The notes below the pieces were generated by a model. That model saw only the letters and a program-made list of their open reading frames with translations. It was not told the DNA's origin and did not search any database. From NCBI RefSeq assembly GCF_014650955.1, contig NZ_BMVY01000001.1:930001-994000 (forward strand): DNA of 64,000 nucleotides, given 5' to 3'. Positions 53,459 through 61,802 of this stretch are shown piece by piece. The position numbers and the translations under genes are program-made. Source of the DNA: Streptomyces tauricus (GTDB taxonomy: Bacteria; Actinomycetota; Actinomycetes; Streptomycetales; Streptomycetaceae). Position 1 is the stretch's first letter; each line of letters starts with the position of its first letter.

Positions 53459-54826
53459 TCACGGGGCGGCATGACCGGAGGCCGCGCCGTCCCGTGGCGG
53501 GGCGGACGCCGCGACGGCGACCAGCACCGCCACCGCGGCCAGTGCCACCAGGACCAGGCCGAGGACGAGCGCCACGGCGCCGACCGTCGGGTGGTTCCAC
53601 AGGACGAGGGCCAGGGCGCCCGCCCCGATGACGACGCCGGTGGCCCACGACCGGCGGGCGGCCAGCCGGCGGCCCACAGGACCGACGCGCATACCCGCCC
53701 GGCTCAGCCCCCGCCCCGCCGCACCCGCGCCACGCCGGGCCGCGCTCCGCAGGCCGACGGCCGCCCGCCCCGGACCGTACAGATACGCGGCCAGTGCCGT
53801 GATCACGGCGACGACGAGCAGCGTGCGCGTGCTGTCGCGCAGGAAACGTACGAAGGTGTCGAAGATCGCCGCGGCGGCGTCCGGGGGCAGGGTGACGGCC
53901 GGGACCGTGTCCAGGTACACCCGGCGCACGGCCGCCAGCGCGATGAGCAGCACCACCATCATCAGACCGATGCCGACCGCCGTGACCAGCAGCATCGACC
54001 GGTGTCTGGGCGCGGTCCACACCGCCAGGGCGGCGAGGGCGACGGTGAGCACGGGCAGCCACGTGCCGAGGATGTCCAGCAGCCGCATCGTGTCCTGCGC
54101 CTTGGCCAGTTCCTCGGTCCGGAACAGGGTCACGGTCCGGTCGCTGTCCGGGATGGCGGCGGCCTTCTCGAAGCCCTGGTCGACGAGGCGTTGGCGCACC
54201 TCGTCGACCACGGATCCGATGTCCAGCTCGACGGCGTCGTCCGTGGCGCGGAGGGCGCCGTGCCGTTCCCCGGTGAGCATGCCCAGGACGGCGGCGTGCG
54301 CCCGCCGGTTCGACCCCTCCCACACCTGTTCGAAGAGGTCGCTGGTGACCACTCGTTCGACATTGCGCCGCACGACGGTCCGTACGGCGGAGGTCAGCGG
54401 GCCGGTCAGGGCCTCGGAGCCGGCCACCACGCGCGGCGGCGCCCCGGAGTCCGCGAGCACCTCGGTGAGCGCAGCCGTCACCGCCTCGACGTCCACCTGT
54501 CGCACCACGCGGTCGGTCAGCCGGTCGGTCACCACCTTCTGGACGGCGGGGTCCGAGGCCAGCGGCGCGACGGTCGCGACGTAACGGTCGGTGTCGGAGA
54601 CCGTGTCGTGCACCCAGGCGGCGACGACCGCCAGGGGTGCGAGCAGGAGCGTCACCAGGAGCAGGATCGCGGCGCCCAGCCGGCGTACCCGCCGGTGGCG
54701 CAGGGTCGCGGCCCGGCGCAGCCGCTCGTACTCCGAGCGTTCCTCGGCGGTCAGGACATGAGCGGCGTTCTCGGCCCCGCCGGGGCGGGACGGTACGGCG
54801 CTGCTGTCCGGGACGTCCGGGACCAT
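53459..54826 (-). CDS. Large membrane protein of unknown function
   Basis: This 455-residue protein has an N-terminal cytoplasmic part, a first TM near 50-72, an extracytoplasmic helical domain (about 75-245; DTDRYVATVAPLASDPAVQ, VVTDRLTDRVVRQVDVEAVT), and three to five further TM helices near 250-360 and 395-445. The architecture is common in actinobacteria; no catalytic motif is seen. GAGGAGGAG precedes ATG 54826. It lies 145 bp upstream of the SHOCT gene on the same strand. Confidence 0.8.
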   Translation of the reverse strand: MVPDVPDSSAVPSRPGGAENAAHVLTAEERSEYERLRRAATLRHRRVRRLGAAILLLVTLLLAPLAVVAAWVHDTVSDTDRYVATVAPLASDPAVQKVVTDRLTDRVVRQVDVEAVTAALTEVLADSGAPPRVVAGSEALTGPLTSAVRTVVRRNVERVVTSDLFEQVWEGSNRRAHAAVLGMLTGERHGALRATDDAVELDIGSVVDEVRQRLVDQGFEKAAAIPDSDRTVTLFRTEELAKAQDTMRLLDILGTWLPVLTVALAALAVWTAPRHRSMLLVTAVGIGLMMVVLLIALAAVRRVYLDTVPAVTLPPDAAAAIFDTFVRFLRDSTRTLLVVAVITALAAYLYGPGRAAVGLRSAARRGAGAAGRGLSRAGMRVGPVGRRLAARRSWATGVVIGAGALALVLWNHPTVGAVALVLGLVLVALAAVAVLVAVAASAPPRDGAASGHAAP

Positions 54827-54874
54827 GGCTCCTCCTCGGAGGTGTGCGCCCTGGCAGCGGTGTGCTGCCGACGG

Positions 54875-54965
54875 GTTACGGAGGCTGCGGCGGGTTGCGG
54901 ACGCTGCGCGGTTACGGAGGCTGCGGCGGGCCGGCGCCGGACCCCTGCGGCGGACCGGCGCCGGA
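54875..54965 (+). repeat. Short GC-rich direct repeats upstream of the large membrane-protein gene
   Basis: GGTTACGGAGGCTGCGGCGG occurs twice in this stretch, with GGTTGCGGACGCTGCG between and (C)CGGCGCCGGA twice after. It lies between two same-strand membrane-protein genes. Confidence 0.5.
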
Positions 54966-55034
54966 GGAGGCGGGAGGTGCCGCCAACGGAGGTCGGTGAG
55001 GGGCGTGCGGGGGTGGCGCGGGGCTAGTGGGGGG

Positions 55035-55976
55035 TCAGTCGGTCCCGGCGGGTTTCGCGGGGCCTGCGGGGCCGACGAGGCCTGCAGAGCTTGGAGGGCT
55101 GGCGGGGCTGGCAGAGCCGGCAGGGCTGGCAGGGCCTGCGTAGCTCGTGGGGCCGGTGGGGCCAGGAGCGCCGGTGGAGCCCGTGGAGCCGGTGGAGCCG
55201 GTGGAGCCGGTGGAGCCGACGGGATTCGCCGGCTCGGCCTCGCCGGCCGAGGCAGCCGGGGCTGCTGGGGTGGCCGGGGTGGCCACGGCTCCCGGGGTTG
55301 CCGGGGCTCCCGGGGTTGCCGGGGCAGCCGGGGTGGCCGCGCTCGTCGCGCGCTCCTTGCCGTACGCGGCTCGCCAGGCGAGGGCGATGGCCACCTCCAC
55401 CAGTCCGAGCAGGACGAGCCACAGGCCGAGCAGCCGGGTCAGGGCCCGGGCCGACTCGGTCGGCAGGGCCAGCACCACGATCCCGGCGAGGACGGCGATC
55501 ACCGCCGCGCCGAAGAGGAAACCGCGGTGGGGCAGGCCCTTGGCGACGATCGCCGTGTAGAGGGTGAGGATGCCGGACACCAGCCAGACGACCCCGACGA
55601 TCAGCGAGAGCGCGGCGATCGTCTGCAGCGGGTTCCGCAGGCAGAGCACCCCGGCGAGGACGTACAGCACCGACAGGAGCAGCCCCGGCAGCCGTTCGCC
55701 GAGGTCGTCGCGGGCGAAGGAGGCGACGAACCGGAAGCCGCCGGTCATCAGCAGGTAGAGCCCGATCAGGACCGCGAGGACGTGCAGCGTCTCGTCCGGC
55801 CAGACCAGTACGAAGATGCCCGGCACGAGCGTGGCCAGCGCCGAACCGAGGATCCAGGTCCAGGAGCGCCCCAGCCTCGCCAGCACCTCCGCCGGGTCGG
55901 CCGACGCCCCCGGGGCCGCCCCGTCGGAGCGGTGAGCCGGTCCTGAACGCGCTGCCGGACCACGCGACACGGTCAT
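55035..55976 (-). CDS. HdeD family membrane protein with a low-complexity collagen-like tail
   Basis: This 313-residue protein has six helices at about 40-205 with HdeD motifs (WTWILGSALATLVPGIFVLV, PDETLHVLAVLIGLYLLMTG, GLWLVLLGLVEVAIALAWRA). HdeD is linked to acid and stress resistance. The last 105 residues are unusual: Ala/Pro repeats (TPAAPATPGAPATPGAVATP) and then GSTG units and Gly-X-Pro triplets to the end. GAGGAGGAG precedes ATG 55976. It is divergent from DUF2252 across a region with a large hairpin. Confidence 0.88.
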   Translation of the reverse strand: MTVSRGPAARSGPAHRSDGAAPGASADPAEVLARLGRSWTWILGSALATLVPGIFVLVWPDETLHVLAVLIGLYLLMTGGFRFVASFARDDLGERLPGLLLSVLYVLAGVLCLRNPLQTIAALSLIVGVVWLVSGILTLYTAIVAKGLPHRGFLFGAAVIAVLAGIVVLALPTESARALTRLLGLWLVLLGLVEVAIALAWRAAYGKERATSAATPAAPATPGAPATPGAVATPATPAAPAASAGEAEPANPVGSTGSTGSTGSTGSTGAPGPTGPTSYAGPASPAGSASPASPPSSAGLVGPAGPAKPAGTD

Positions 55977-56057
55977 GGCTCCTCCTCGCTCGGCCGAACG
56001 GCGCCGCGGACGGACCGCCGCCTGGGCGGTGTGGTGACTTCGACCGTCAGCGTCGCT

Positions 56058-56111
56058 CCCCCCTGGCGGGGCGGGATCACCCCCGACGGGTGATCCCGGC
56101 CCGCCGGGGGG
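56058..56111. other. Large imperfect hairpin in the HdeD/DUF2252 divergent region
   Basis: The inner stem CGGGATCACCC/GGGTGATCCCG (56072-56082, 56088-56098) has a 5-nt loop. It is extended past a G-G mismatch by GGCGGG/CCCGCC and, past one bulged T, by CCCCCC/GGGGGG. In total 23 base pairs span 54 nt. It lies 82 bp before one start and 130 bp before the other. Confidence 0.75.
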
Positions 56112-56137
56112 ACGATGAGGTGGAGGCGCTCGGTACA

Positions 56138-56215
56138 GGTGCGCGTGGCTCGGGTGCGCATGGTTCGGGTGCCCCTGGCCCAGGTGCGCACGGCCCGGGT
56201 GCGCATGGGCACCGT
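56138..56215 (+). repeat. Degenerate GGTGCGCATGG-type direct repeats upstream of DUF2252
   Basis: Copies of a motif close to GGTGCGCATGGCTCGGGTGC recur about every 15-18 bp (for example near 56138, 56153, 56183 and 56198). Frames are open through it on both strands but it has no family similarity; I treat it as non-coding. Confidence 0.45.
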
Positions 56216-56240
56216 CCGGACGGTTCAGGAGGTTCGCGCC

Positions 56241-57650
56241 ATGGCCATACCGATCGCCTTCACGCCTTCCCTGCCCCCCGCCGAGAGGGCGGCGTACGGC
56301 AGGGACGCGCGCAAGCGGGCCTCCCGTTCGTGTCACGGCTGGTTCGAGGCCGAGCAGGACCGGCCCGACCCCGTCGAGGTGATAGAGCGCCAGTCGCGGT
56401 CACGGCTGCCCGAGTTGGTGCCGATCCGCTACGGACGCATGCTGGAGTCGCCGTTCCGCTTCTACCGGGGCGCCGCGTCGATCATGGCAGCGGACCTCGG
56501 GCCCGTCCCGAACACCGGCCTGACCGTGCAGCTCTGCGGTGACGCCCACCTTCTCAACTTCCGGCTGCTGGCCTCGCCGGAGCGGCACCTGGTGTTCGAC
56601 ATCAACGACTTCGACGAGACCTTGGCCGGGCCCTTCGAATGGGACGTCAAGCGGCTGGCGGCCAGCCTCGCGATCGCCGCGCGCGCCAACGGGTTCTCGG
56701 TCAAGAAGCAGGACCGCGTGGTCCGGGCCTGCGTACAGGCGTACCGGCAGCGGATGCGGGCGTTCGCCGGCATGAGCACGCTCGACATCTGGTACGCGCA
56801 GGACGACGTCGACCGGATGCGGGAACTGCTGGCCTCGTCGATGGACAAACGGGCCAGGCGCCGTACCGCCGACGCCTCGGCGAAGGCCAGGACCCGCACA
56901 CATCTCCAGGCCTTCGAGAAGCTCACCCGGGTCACCGCCGAGGGCAGGCGGATCACACCGGACCCACCGCTGATCACTCCGCTGCGGGATCTGCTCACGG
57001 ACACCTCCGAGGACGATGAGGAGAAGGAGCTGCGGACCGTCGTGGACGGGTACGCGCGGACCCTGTCCTCCGAGCGCCGCCATCTGCTGCGCCGCTACCG
57101 GCTCGTGGACATGGCCCGGAAGGTCGTGGGCGTCGGAAGCGTCGGAACACGCTGCTGGATCCTGCTGATGCTCGGCAGGGACGACGGGGATCCCCTGCTG
57201 CTGCAGGCCAAGGAGGCGCAGGAGTCGGTTCTCGCCGCGCACACGGGCGGCGACCACTACGACAACCAGGGCCGCCGTGTGGTGGCGGGACAGCGGCTGA
57301 TCCAGACGACCAGTGACATCTTCCTGGGCTGGACGAACGTCGTGGGCTTCGACGGCCGGAGCCGGGACTTCTACGTACGGCAGCTGCGGGACTGGAAGGG
57401 CATCGCCCGGCCGGAGACCATGGACCCCGGGCTGCTGAGCCTGTTCGGGCAGTTGTGCGGTGCCTGTCTGGCGCGGGCGCACGCCCGTTCCGGCGACGCC
57501 GTGGCCATCGCCGCCTATCTGGGCGGCAGCGACCGCTTCGACCGCGCGCTCACCGGGTTCGCGCAGGCCTACGCCGACCAGAACGAGCGGGACTTCGAGA
57601 CCCTGGGCACCGCCGTCCGCTCGGGCAGGGTCCGCGCCGAGAGCCTGTGA
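56241..57650 (+). CDS. DUF2252 family protein
   Basis: This 469-residue protein has DUF2252 blocks with a kinase-like layout: ESPFRFYRGAASIMAADLGP, VQLCGDAHLLNFRLLASPER, VFDINDFDETLAGPFEWDVK, KRLAASLAIAARANGF, and VVGVGSVGTRCWILLMLGRD, LLLQAKEAQESVL. GDAH and NDFDE are the acidic centres. The family is distantly related to aminoglycoside phosphotransferases; activity is not established. CAGGAGG precedes ATG 56241. It is divergent from HdeD. Confidence 0.93.
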   Translation: MAIPIAFTPSLPPAERAAYGRDARKRASRSCHGWFEAEQDRPDPVEVIERQSRSRLPELVPIRYGRMLESPFRFYRGAASIMAADLGPVPNTGLTVQLCGDAHLLNFRLLASPERHLVFDINDFDETLAGPFEWDVKRLAASLAIAARANGFSVKKQDRVVRACVQAYRQRMRAFAGMSTLDIWYAQDDVDRMRELLASSMDKRARRRTADASAKARTRTHLQAFEKLTRVTAEGRRITPDPPLITPLRDLLTDTSEDDEEKELRTVVDGYARTLSSERRHLLRRYRLVDMARKVVGVGSVGTRCWILLMLGRDDGDPLLLQAKEAQESVLAAHTGGDHYDNQGRRVVAGQRLIQTTSDIFLGWTNVVGFDGRSRDFYVRQLRDWKGIARPETMDPGLLSLFGQLCGACLARAHARSGDAVAIAAYLGGSDRFDRALTGFAQAYADQNERDFETLGTAVRSGRVRAESL

Positions 57651-57704
57651 GGGAACGTACGCCGCACGCCGGGGATTCCTGGATTCCTACTCCGGGAGCC
57701 GGCC

Positions 57705-57902
57705 TCACTCGGGGAGCTGGCGCATCTCCAGCACCCGGAGGCCCAGCGACCGGCAGCGGGCCAGCAGCCCGAACAGATGTGCCTCGTCGATCACGGGTCC
57801 GAACAGGACGGTCTGGCCGGACATCAGCACGTGCTCCAGTTCCGGGAAGGAACCGACCATCGCCTCCGACATGATTCCGTCGACTCTGATCTCGTAGCGC
57901 AT
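57705..57902 (-). CDS. Small conserved-looking 65-residue protein
   Basis: This protein reads MRYEIRVDGIMSEAMVGSFP and then ELEHVLMSGQTVLFGPVIDE and ends RVLEMRQLPE, a compact alpha/beta pattern. GGGAGAAG precedes ATG 57902. It converges on DUF2252 with a 54-bp gap. It looks like a genuine small cytoplasmic protein; I have no function for it. Confidence 0.75.
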   Translation of the reverse strand: MRYEIRVDGIMSEAMVGSFPELEHVLMSGQTVLFGPVIDEAHLFGLLARCRSLGLRVLEMRQLPE

Positions 57903-58015
57903 GAGCTGCTTCTCCCTGGTGACCTGGGACAGGCCCCGTCCGCGCCCCTCATGTCGATCGTCCGGCTCGCCGTACCGCCCGGCCTCACCCCGCGAAGGTG
58001 ATACGCCACCAGCGC

Positions 58016-58076
58016 GTCAGCACGTCGATACGTCGATGGGTCGATACGTCAGTGCGTCGGTGCGTCAGTGCGTCAC
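58016..58076 (+). repeat. 8-bp tandem repeat, about seven and a half units
   Basis: Units GTCAGCAC, GTCGATAC, GTCGATGG, GTCGATAC, GTCAGTGC, GTCGGTGC, GTCAGTGC and a partial GTCAC run without gaps from 58016. The last two units form the final codons and stop of the membrane-protein gene ending at 58065. The 8-bp period is not a coding period. Confidence 0.75.
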
Positions 58077-58589
58077 GAACAGCTTGAACGAGATGATCAG
58101 CAGGCCGAGCAACAGGTTCACCGCGGCGGTGACGGCCATCAGGCGCCGGGAGGCGCCGCCCCGTCGTGCCGCGGCTGTCGACCAGCCCACCTGACCGGCC
58201 ACGGCGACGCCGACCGCGAGCCACGCGGTGCTCTCCATGCCGAGGCCCAGCAAGGGACTCGCGGCCACGACGACGGCCGGCGGGACGGCCGCCTTGACGA
58301 TCGGCCACTCGTCGCGGCACGCGCTCAGGACGGCCCCGCGGTCCAGCTTCCGCTGCTGCACCAGACGCGCGCCGAACACCTGGGCGTGCACGTGCGCGAT
58401 CCAGAACGCCACTCCGGTGAGCAGCAACAGCAGCACCAGCTCAAGGCGCGGGAACGAGCCGAGCGTGCCGGCTCCGATGATCACGGAGGCGGCGAGCATG
58501 GATCCGTAGACGCCACCGGCGTAGTCGGCCCGGGCCCGGCGCTCCGCGGTGCGCACCGCCCTGGGTGTGGCATGTGCGGTGTCGGACAT
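58065..58589 (-). CDS. Membrane protein of unknown function (four to five TM)
   Basis: This 174-residue protein starts at ATG 58589 with AGGGAGAG five bases upstream. Hydrophobic helices lie near 28-45, 50-70, 95-115, 120-138 and 150-170. FWIAHVHAQVFGARL between helices two and three carries two His. It is recognisable as a common actinobacterial membrane protein but without a named function. Its last codons lie in an 8-bp tandem repeat. Confidence 0.78.
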   Translation of the reverse strand: MSDTAHATPRAVRTAERRARADYAGGVYGSMLAASVIIGAGTLGSFPRLELVLLLLLTGVAFWIAHVHAQVFGARLVQQRKLDRGAVLSACRDEWPIVKAAVPPAVVVAASPLLGLGMESTAWLAVGVAVAGQVGWSTAAARRGGASRRLMAVTAAVNLLLGLLIISFKLFVTH

Positions 58590-58787
58590 CTCGCTCTCCC
58601 TTCGGACGACGACGGCGTCCGCCGGGGTGTCCGTACCGGCCGTCCAGTCCATGGCACGTGACAAGCCCGGACGGCGCCTCACCCTTCGCGGGCGACCCGA
58701 CGAGCCGCGGTCGCCCCGCCGCACGCGCGGGTCGGTCCGCCGCAGGCGGGTCGGTCCCGCGATCACGGCAGTCGCAGCCGCCCGCGG

Positions 58788-61685
58788 TCACAGCAGGTGC
58801 AACTCGCGCGCGCGGCGGACCGCCTCGTTGCGCCGGTTCACCGCCAGTTTCCGGTAGACGCTCTTGAGGTGGGTCTTGACCGTGTTCACCGAGACGTACA
58901 GATCGGCGGCGATCTCCTCCGTCGACATCGTCCGGGCCAGCCGCTGGAGTACATCGCGTTCGCGTCCGCTCAGTTCCTCCACGACCATCGGCGGGGGCCG
59001 GTCCTCGGACCGGGGCGCCTCGACGGGCCGCTGCGCACCGGGGACGAGCCAGCCCGCGGCCAGTACCCGCAGGGGTGCCGTGTCCAGAGAAGGCCTGATC
59101 CACGCGCCGACTTCGAGGAAGGGACGCCTCAGCCGCTCGCGCCGCGCCTCCCGCAGTGCCTGGGCGACGAGTCCGCGCGACGCCGCCGCGTCACCCGTCC
59201 GCGCCGCGGCCTCCGCTCGTACCAAGGTGGCCCGTACGGTCACCGCAGGGCCGGTGCGGCCCTCGGGGCGCACCCTGTCGAGCAGGTCGATCGCCTCGTC
59301 CGGCCTGCCCGCGGCGAGCTGGGCACGCGCGGCCCCCACGACACACGCCGCCTGGACGTCGGGGACCGCCTGCAACAGCTTGACGGCCGTCTCGGGGCGG
59401 CCTTCGGCCAGGTGGGCCGCGGAGGCGATCAGCGCGGCGTGCCCCTGCGCCCACGGCGAGACGACGTCGGCACGGACGGCGCTCTCCACGGCGGCGAGTG
59501 CGGCGCTCGGTTTGCCGCGGGCCAGCAGCAGGCGCGCGGCGACGATCACCCGGCTCGCCTCCGTCACCGGGTCGAGCGGATCGCCCTCCGACCCGCCCCG
59601 GCCACGCCGACCGCCTCGACCGGCTCGACCGCCCCGACCGTCCGGGCCGTCTGTCGTGTCGAGGAGTGCCTGGGCATGGCTGAGTTCGCCGCGCTCGACG
59701 GCCACGGCTGCCAGGACCAGCCGCGCCATGCCCGAAGGGGGCGCCTGCGCGAGCCCTGACGGATGCGCCGCGCCGGGCGGGAGCGCACGGCCGGTCGGAT
59801 GCGCCGCATCGGGCGGCTGCGCGGGCCGGGGCCCCTCCGTCCCGGCCGCCGCCGTCGCCATCGTCGCCGCAGTCGTCGTGGCCTCCAGAGCCTTGTGTTC
59901 CGCCCTGCAGAGCCAGCCGTCCAGATAGTCGATCAGGGCCAGCCTGCCCAGGCACTCCTCGCGTGCCGCCGCCGTCACAGCCGTGCCGGGGCTCTCGGTC
60001 ACCGTGGACAGCGCCGCGCGCGCGTCCTCGAAGCGCCCGGCCCACAGCCGTGTGGAGCCGAGGTGGGTCAGCAGGAGGGCGGTGACCTCGGGGTGTCTCT
60101 CCAGGAGGTGGGCGGGGATCTCCTCCCGCAGTCCCTCGGCGGCCCGCGCGGCCATCTCCGCCCGCCCCGGTGATCCGGTCAGTCGGGCCGCCAGGGCTTC
60201 CAGCAACTCGCAGCTCAGCCGGGCGGCCACCGGCCCCGGTGCCTCGTCCGGCGGACGGCCGTCCCCCTCGGACTCCGCAAGTCCATCGGACCCCTCAAGC
60301 CCTTCAAGGCTCCGCCGGGCCCGCCCCAGGTGGGTCAGGCCGTGTTCCAGGTCGCTCCGGGACAGTTCGCGGGCCGCGCGGACGAGATCCGCGGCGGGGC
60401 TCGTCGCCTCGGGTCCCATCGGGGCGAACAGCGCGGCGAGGTCGTCGGAGCGAGGGCCGGTGAACAGCTCGCCGATGGCGAGGTCGTCGACGAGCGCACC
60501 GGCCGTGAAGTCCCAGTCGCCGGCGGCGACACCGTGGCCGAGCGTCTCGGCGAGGGATCCGGAGGACCGCAGCCAGGCCGCCGCGCGCCGGTGGAGCGCG
60601 GGCTCAAGGCCCGGTGAGCGCATCCGCAGATGGGCGCGGAGTATCTCGCCGAACAGCGGGTGGAGGCGGTACCGGCTGTGCCCGAGGTCCTCGACGAACG
60701 CGTTCTCGCGACACAGCCCGGCCAGGAGCGGTTCGGCATCGGCGCGTTCCGTCAGCGCGTTCGCCAGAGCGGGACTGAAGCCGTCGAGGACGCTCACCTT
60801 CAGCAGGAGGTCCTGGGTCTCGGGCGTCTGCCGCTTGAGCACCTCCGCCAGGAGGAAGTCCGCGACCGTGGAGCGGTCGGCCTCGAACTCCTTGAGGTAC
60901 CTCTCCGGGTTCGGGCTCTCCTTCGCGGCCAGGGCGCACAGGCGCAGACCCGCGGCCCATCCGCGGGTGCGGTCCACGAGCGCGCTCGCGACGTGCAGGG
61001 GAACACGCAGTCCGTGTGTCTCCAGGAGTACGGCCGCCTCCTGCGGCGTGAAGGCCAGCTCCGCGTCCCTGATCTCGGTCATGTCTCCGGCGGCCCGGTA
61101 GCGGTGCAGGGGCAGCAGCGGCTCGGTGCGGGTGACGAGGATCAGGCGCAGACCCGCTCCGGCGTGGTGCAGTACGAACTCCAACTGCTCGGCGATCACC
61201 TGGTCGGTGACACGGTCGTACTGGTCGAGCACCACGGTCACGGGCAGGTCCCGGGCGCTGAGTTCGGCGGCCAGCCGGGCCAGGAGCGGGTGGTCCACGC
61301 GGCCCGCGTCGGTAGCGCCGGCTGCCTCGGCGGGGCAGCTCAGCTCGGCCGACAGCGGCATGCCGGAGGCCCGCAGGGCCTGGAGGAAGTAGGCCCAGAA
61401 CATGGCCGGTTGCTGGTCGGTCGCCTCCGTGGTCAGCCAGGCCAGGGGCTCGGTGCGCCCCGTGGCCCAGTCGGCGACCAGCAGGGTCTTGCCCGCCCCG
61501 GCCGCCCCGTTGACCATGGTCAGCGGGGTCGGGCAGGACCGGTCGAGATGCCGGACCAGGCGGTCGCGGCGGAGGAACATCGCCGGACGCGCGGGTATGG
61601 CGAATCTGGTGCGCAGAAAGGGGTCGCCCCGGGGGTCGGCATGTGGTGCTGTCGGTGCCGAATCGCTCTCCTCGAACCCGGCCAT
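58788..61685 (-). CDS. LuxR family regulator with MalT-like ATPase (LAL type)
   Basis: This 965-residue protein is a large ATP-binding LuxR regulator. A P-loop (NGAAGAGKTLLVADWA) lies near residue 60, Walker B VTVVLDQYDRVTD near 150, and a winged-helix region and long helical TPR-like domain follow (to about 890). A C-terminal LuxR helix-turn-helix ends it: LSGRERDVLQRLARTMSTEE, ADLYVSVNTVKTHLKSVYRK. MalT-type regulators are activated by a sugar-type ligand plus ATP. ATG 61685 is preferred; GTG starts lie up to 61700. The upstream GH15 gene on the same strand is the likely partner. Confidence 0.92.
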   Translation of the reverse strand: MAGFEESDSAPTAPHADPRGDPFLRTRFAIPARPAMFLRRDRLVRHLDRSCPTPLTMVNGAAGAGKTLLVADWATGRTEPLAWLTTEATDQQPAMFWAYFLQALRASGMPLSAELSCPAEAAGATDAGRVDHPLLARLAAELSARDLPVTVVLDQYDRVTDQVIAEQLEFVLHHAGAGLRLILVTRTEPLLPLHRYRAAGDMTEIRDAELAFTPQEAAVLLETHGLRVPLHVASALVDRTRGWAAGLRLCALAAKESPNPERYLKEFEADRSTVADFLLAEVLKRQTPETQDLLLKVSVLDGFSPALANALTERADAEPLLAGLCRENAFVEDLGHSRYRLHPLFGEILRAHLRMRSPGLEPALHRRAAAWLRSSGSLAETLGHGVAAGDWDFTAGALVDDLAIGELFTGPRSDDLAALFAPMGPEATSPAADLVRAARELSRSDLEHGLTHLGRARRSLEGLEGSDGLAESEGDGRPPDEAPGPVAARLSCELLEALAARLTGSPGRAEMAARAAEGLREEIPAHLLERHPEVTALLLTHLGSTRLWAGRFEDARAALSTVTESPGTAVTAAAREECLGRLALIDYLDGWLCRAEHKALEATTTAATMATAAAGTEGPRPAQPPDAAHPTGRALPPGAAHPSGLAQAPPSGMARLVLAAVAVERGELSHAQALLDTTDGPDGRGGRAGRGGRRGRGGSEGDPLDPVTEASRVIVAARLLLARGKPSAALAAVESAVRADVVSPWAQGHAALIASAAHLAEGRPETAVKLLQAVPDVQAACVVGAARAQLAAGRPDEAIDLLDRVRPEGRTGPAVTVRATLVRAEAAARTGDAAASRGLVAQALREARRERLRRPFLEVGAWIRPSLDTAPLRVLAAGWLVPGAQRPVEAPRSEDRPPPMVVEELSGRERDVLQRLARTMSTEEIAADLYVSVNTVKTHLKSVYRKLAVNRRNEAVRRARELHLL

Positions 61686-61802
61686 GGCGCTCACCACCAC
61701 TGTTCGTCAGCCCATACGCGCAAGCGCTCCTCCCAGCGCTCCTCCCTCAGCATCCCAGGGTTCCCCGGTACCCGCGCGTCGCGCGGGTCGCCCCCGCGTT
61801 CC

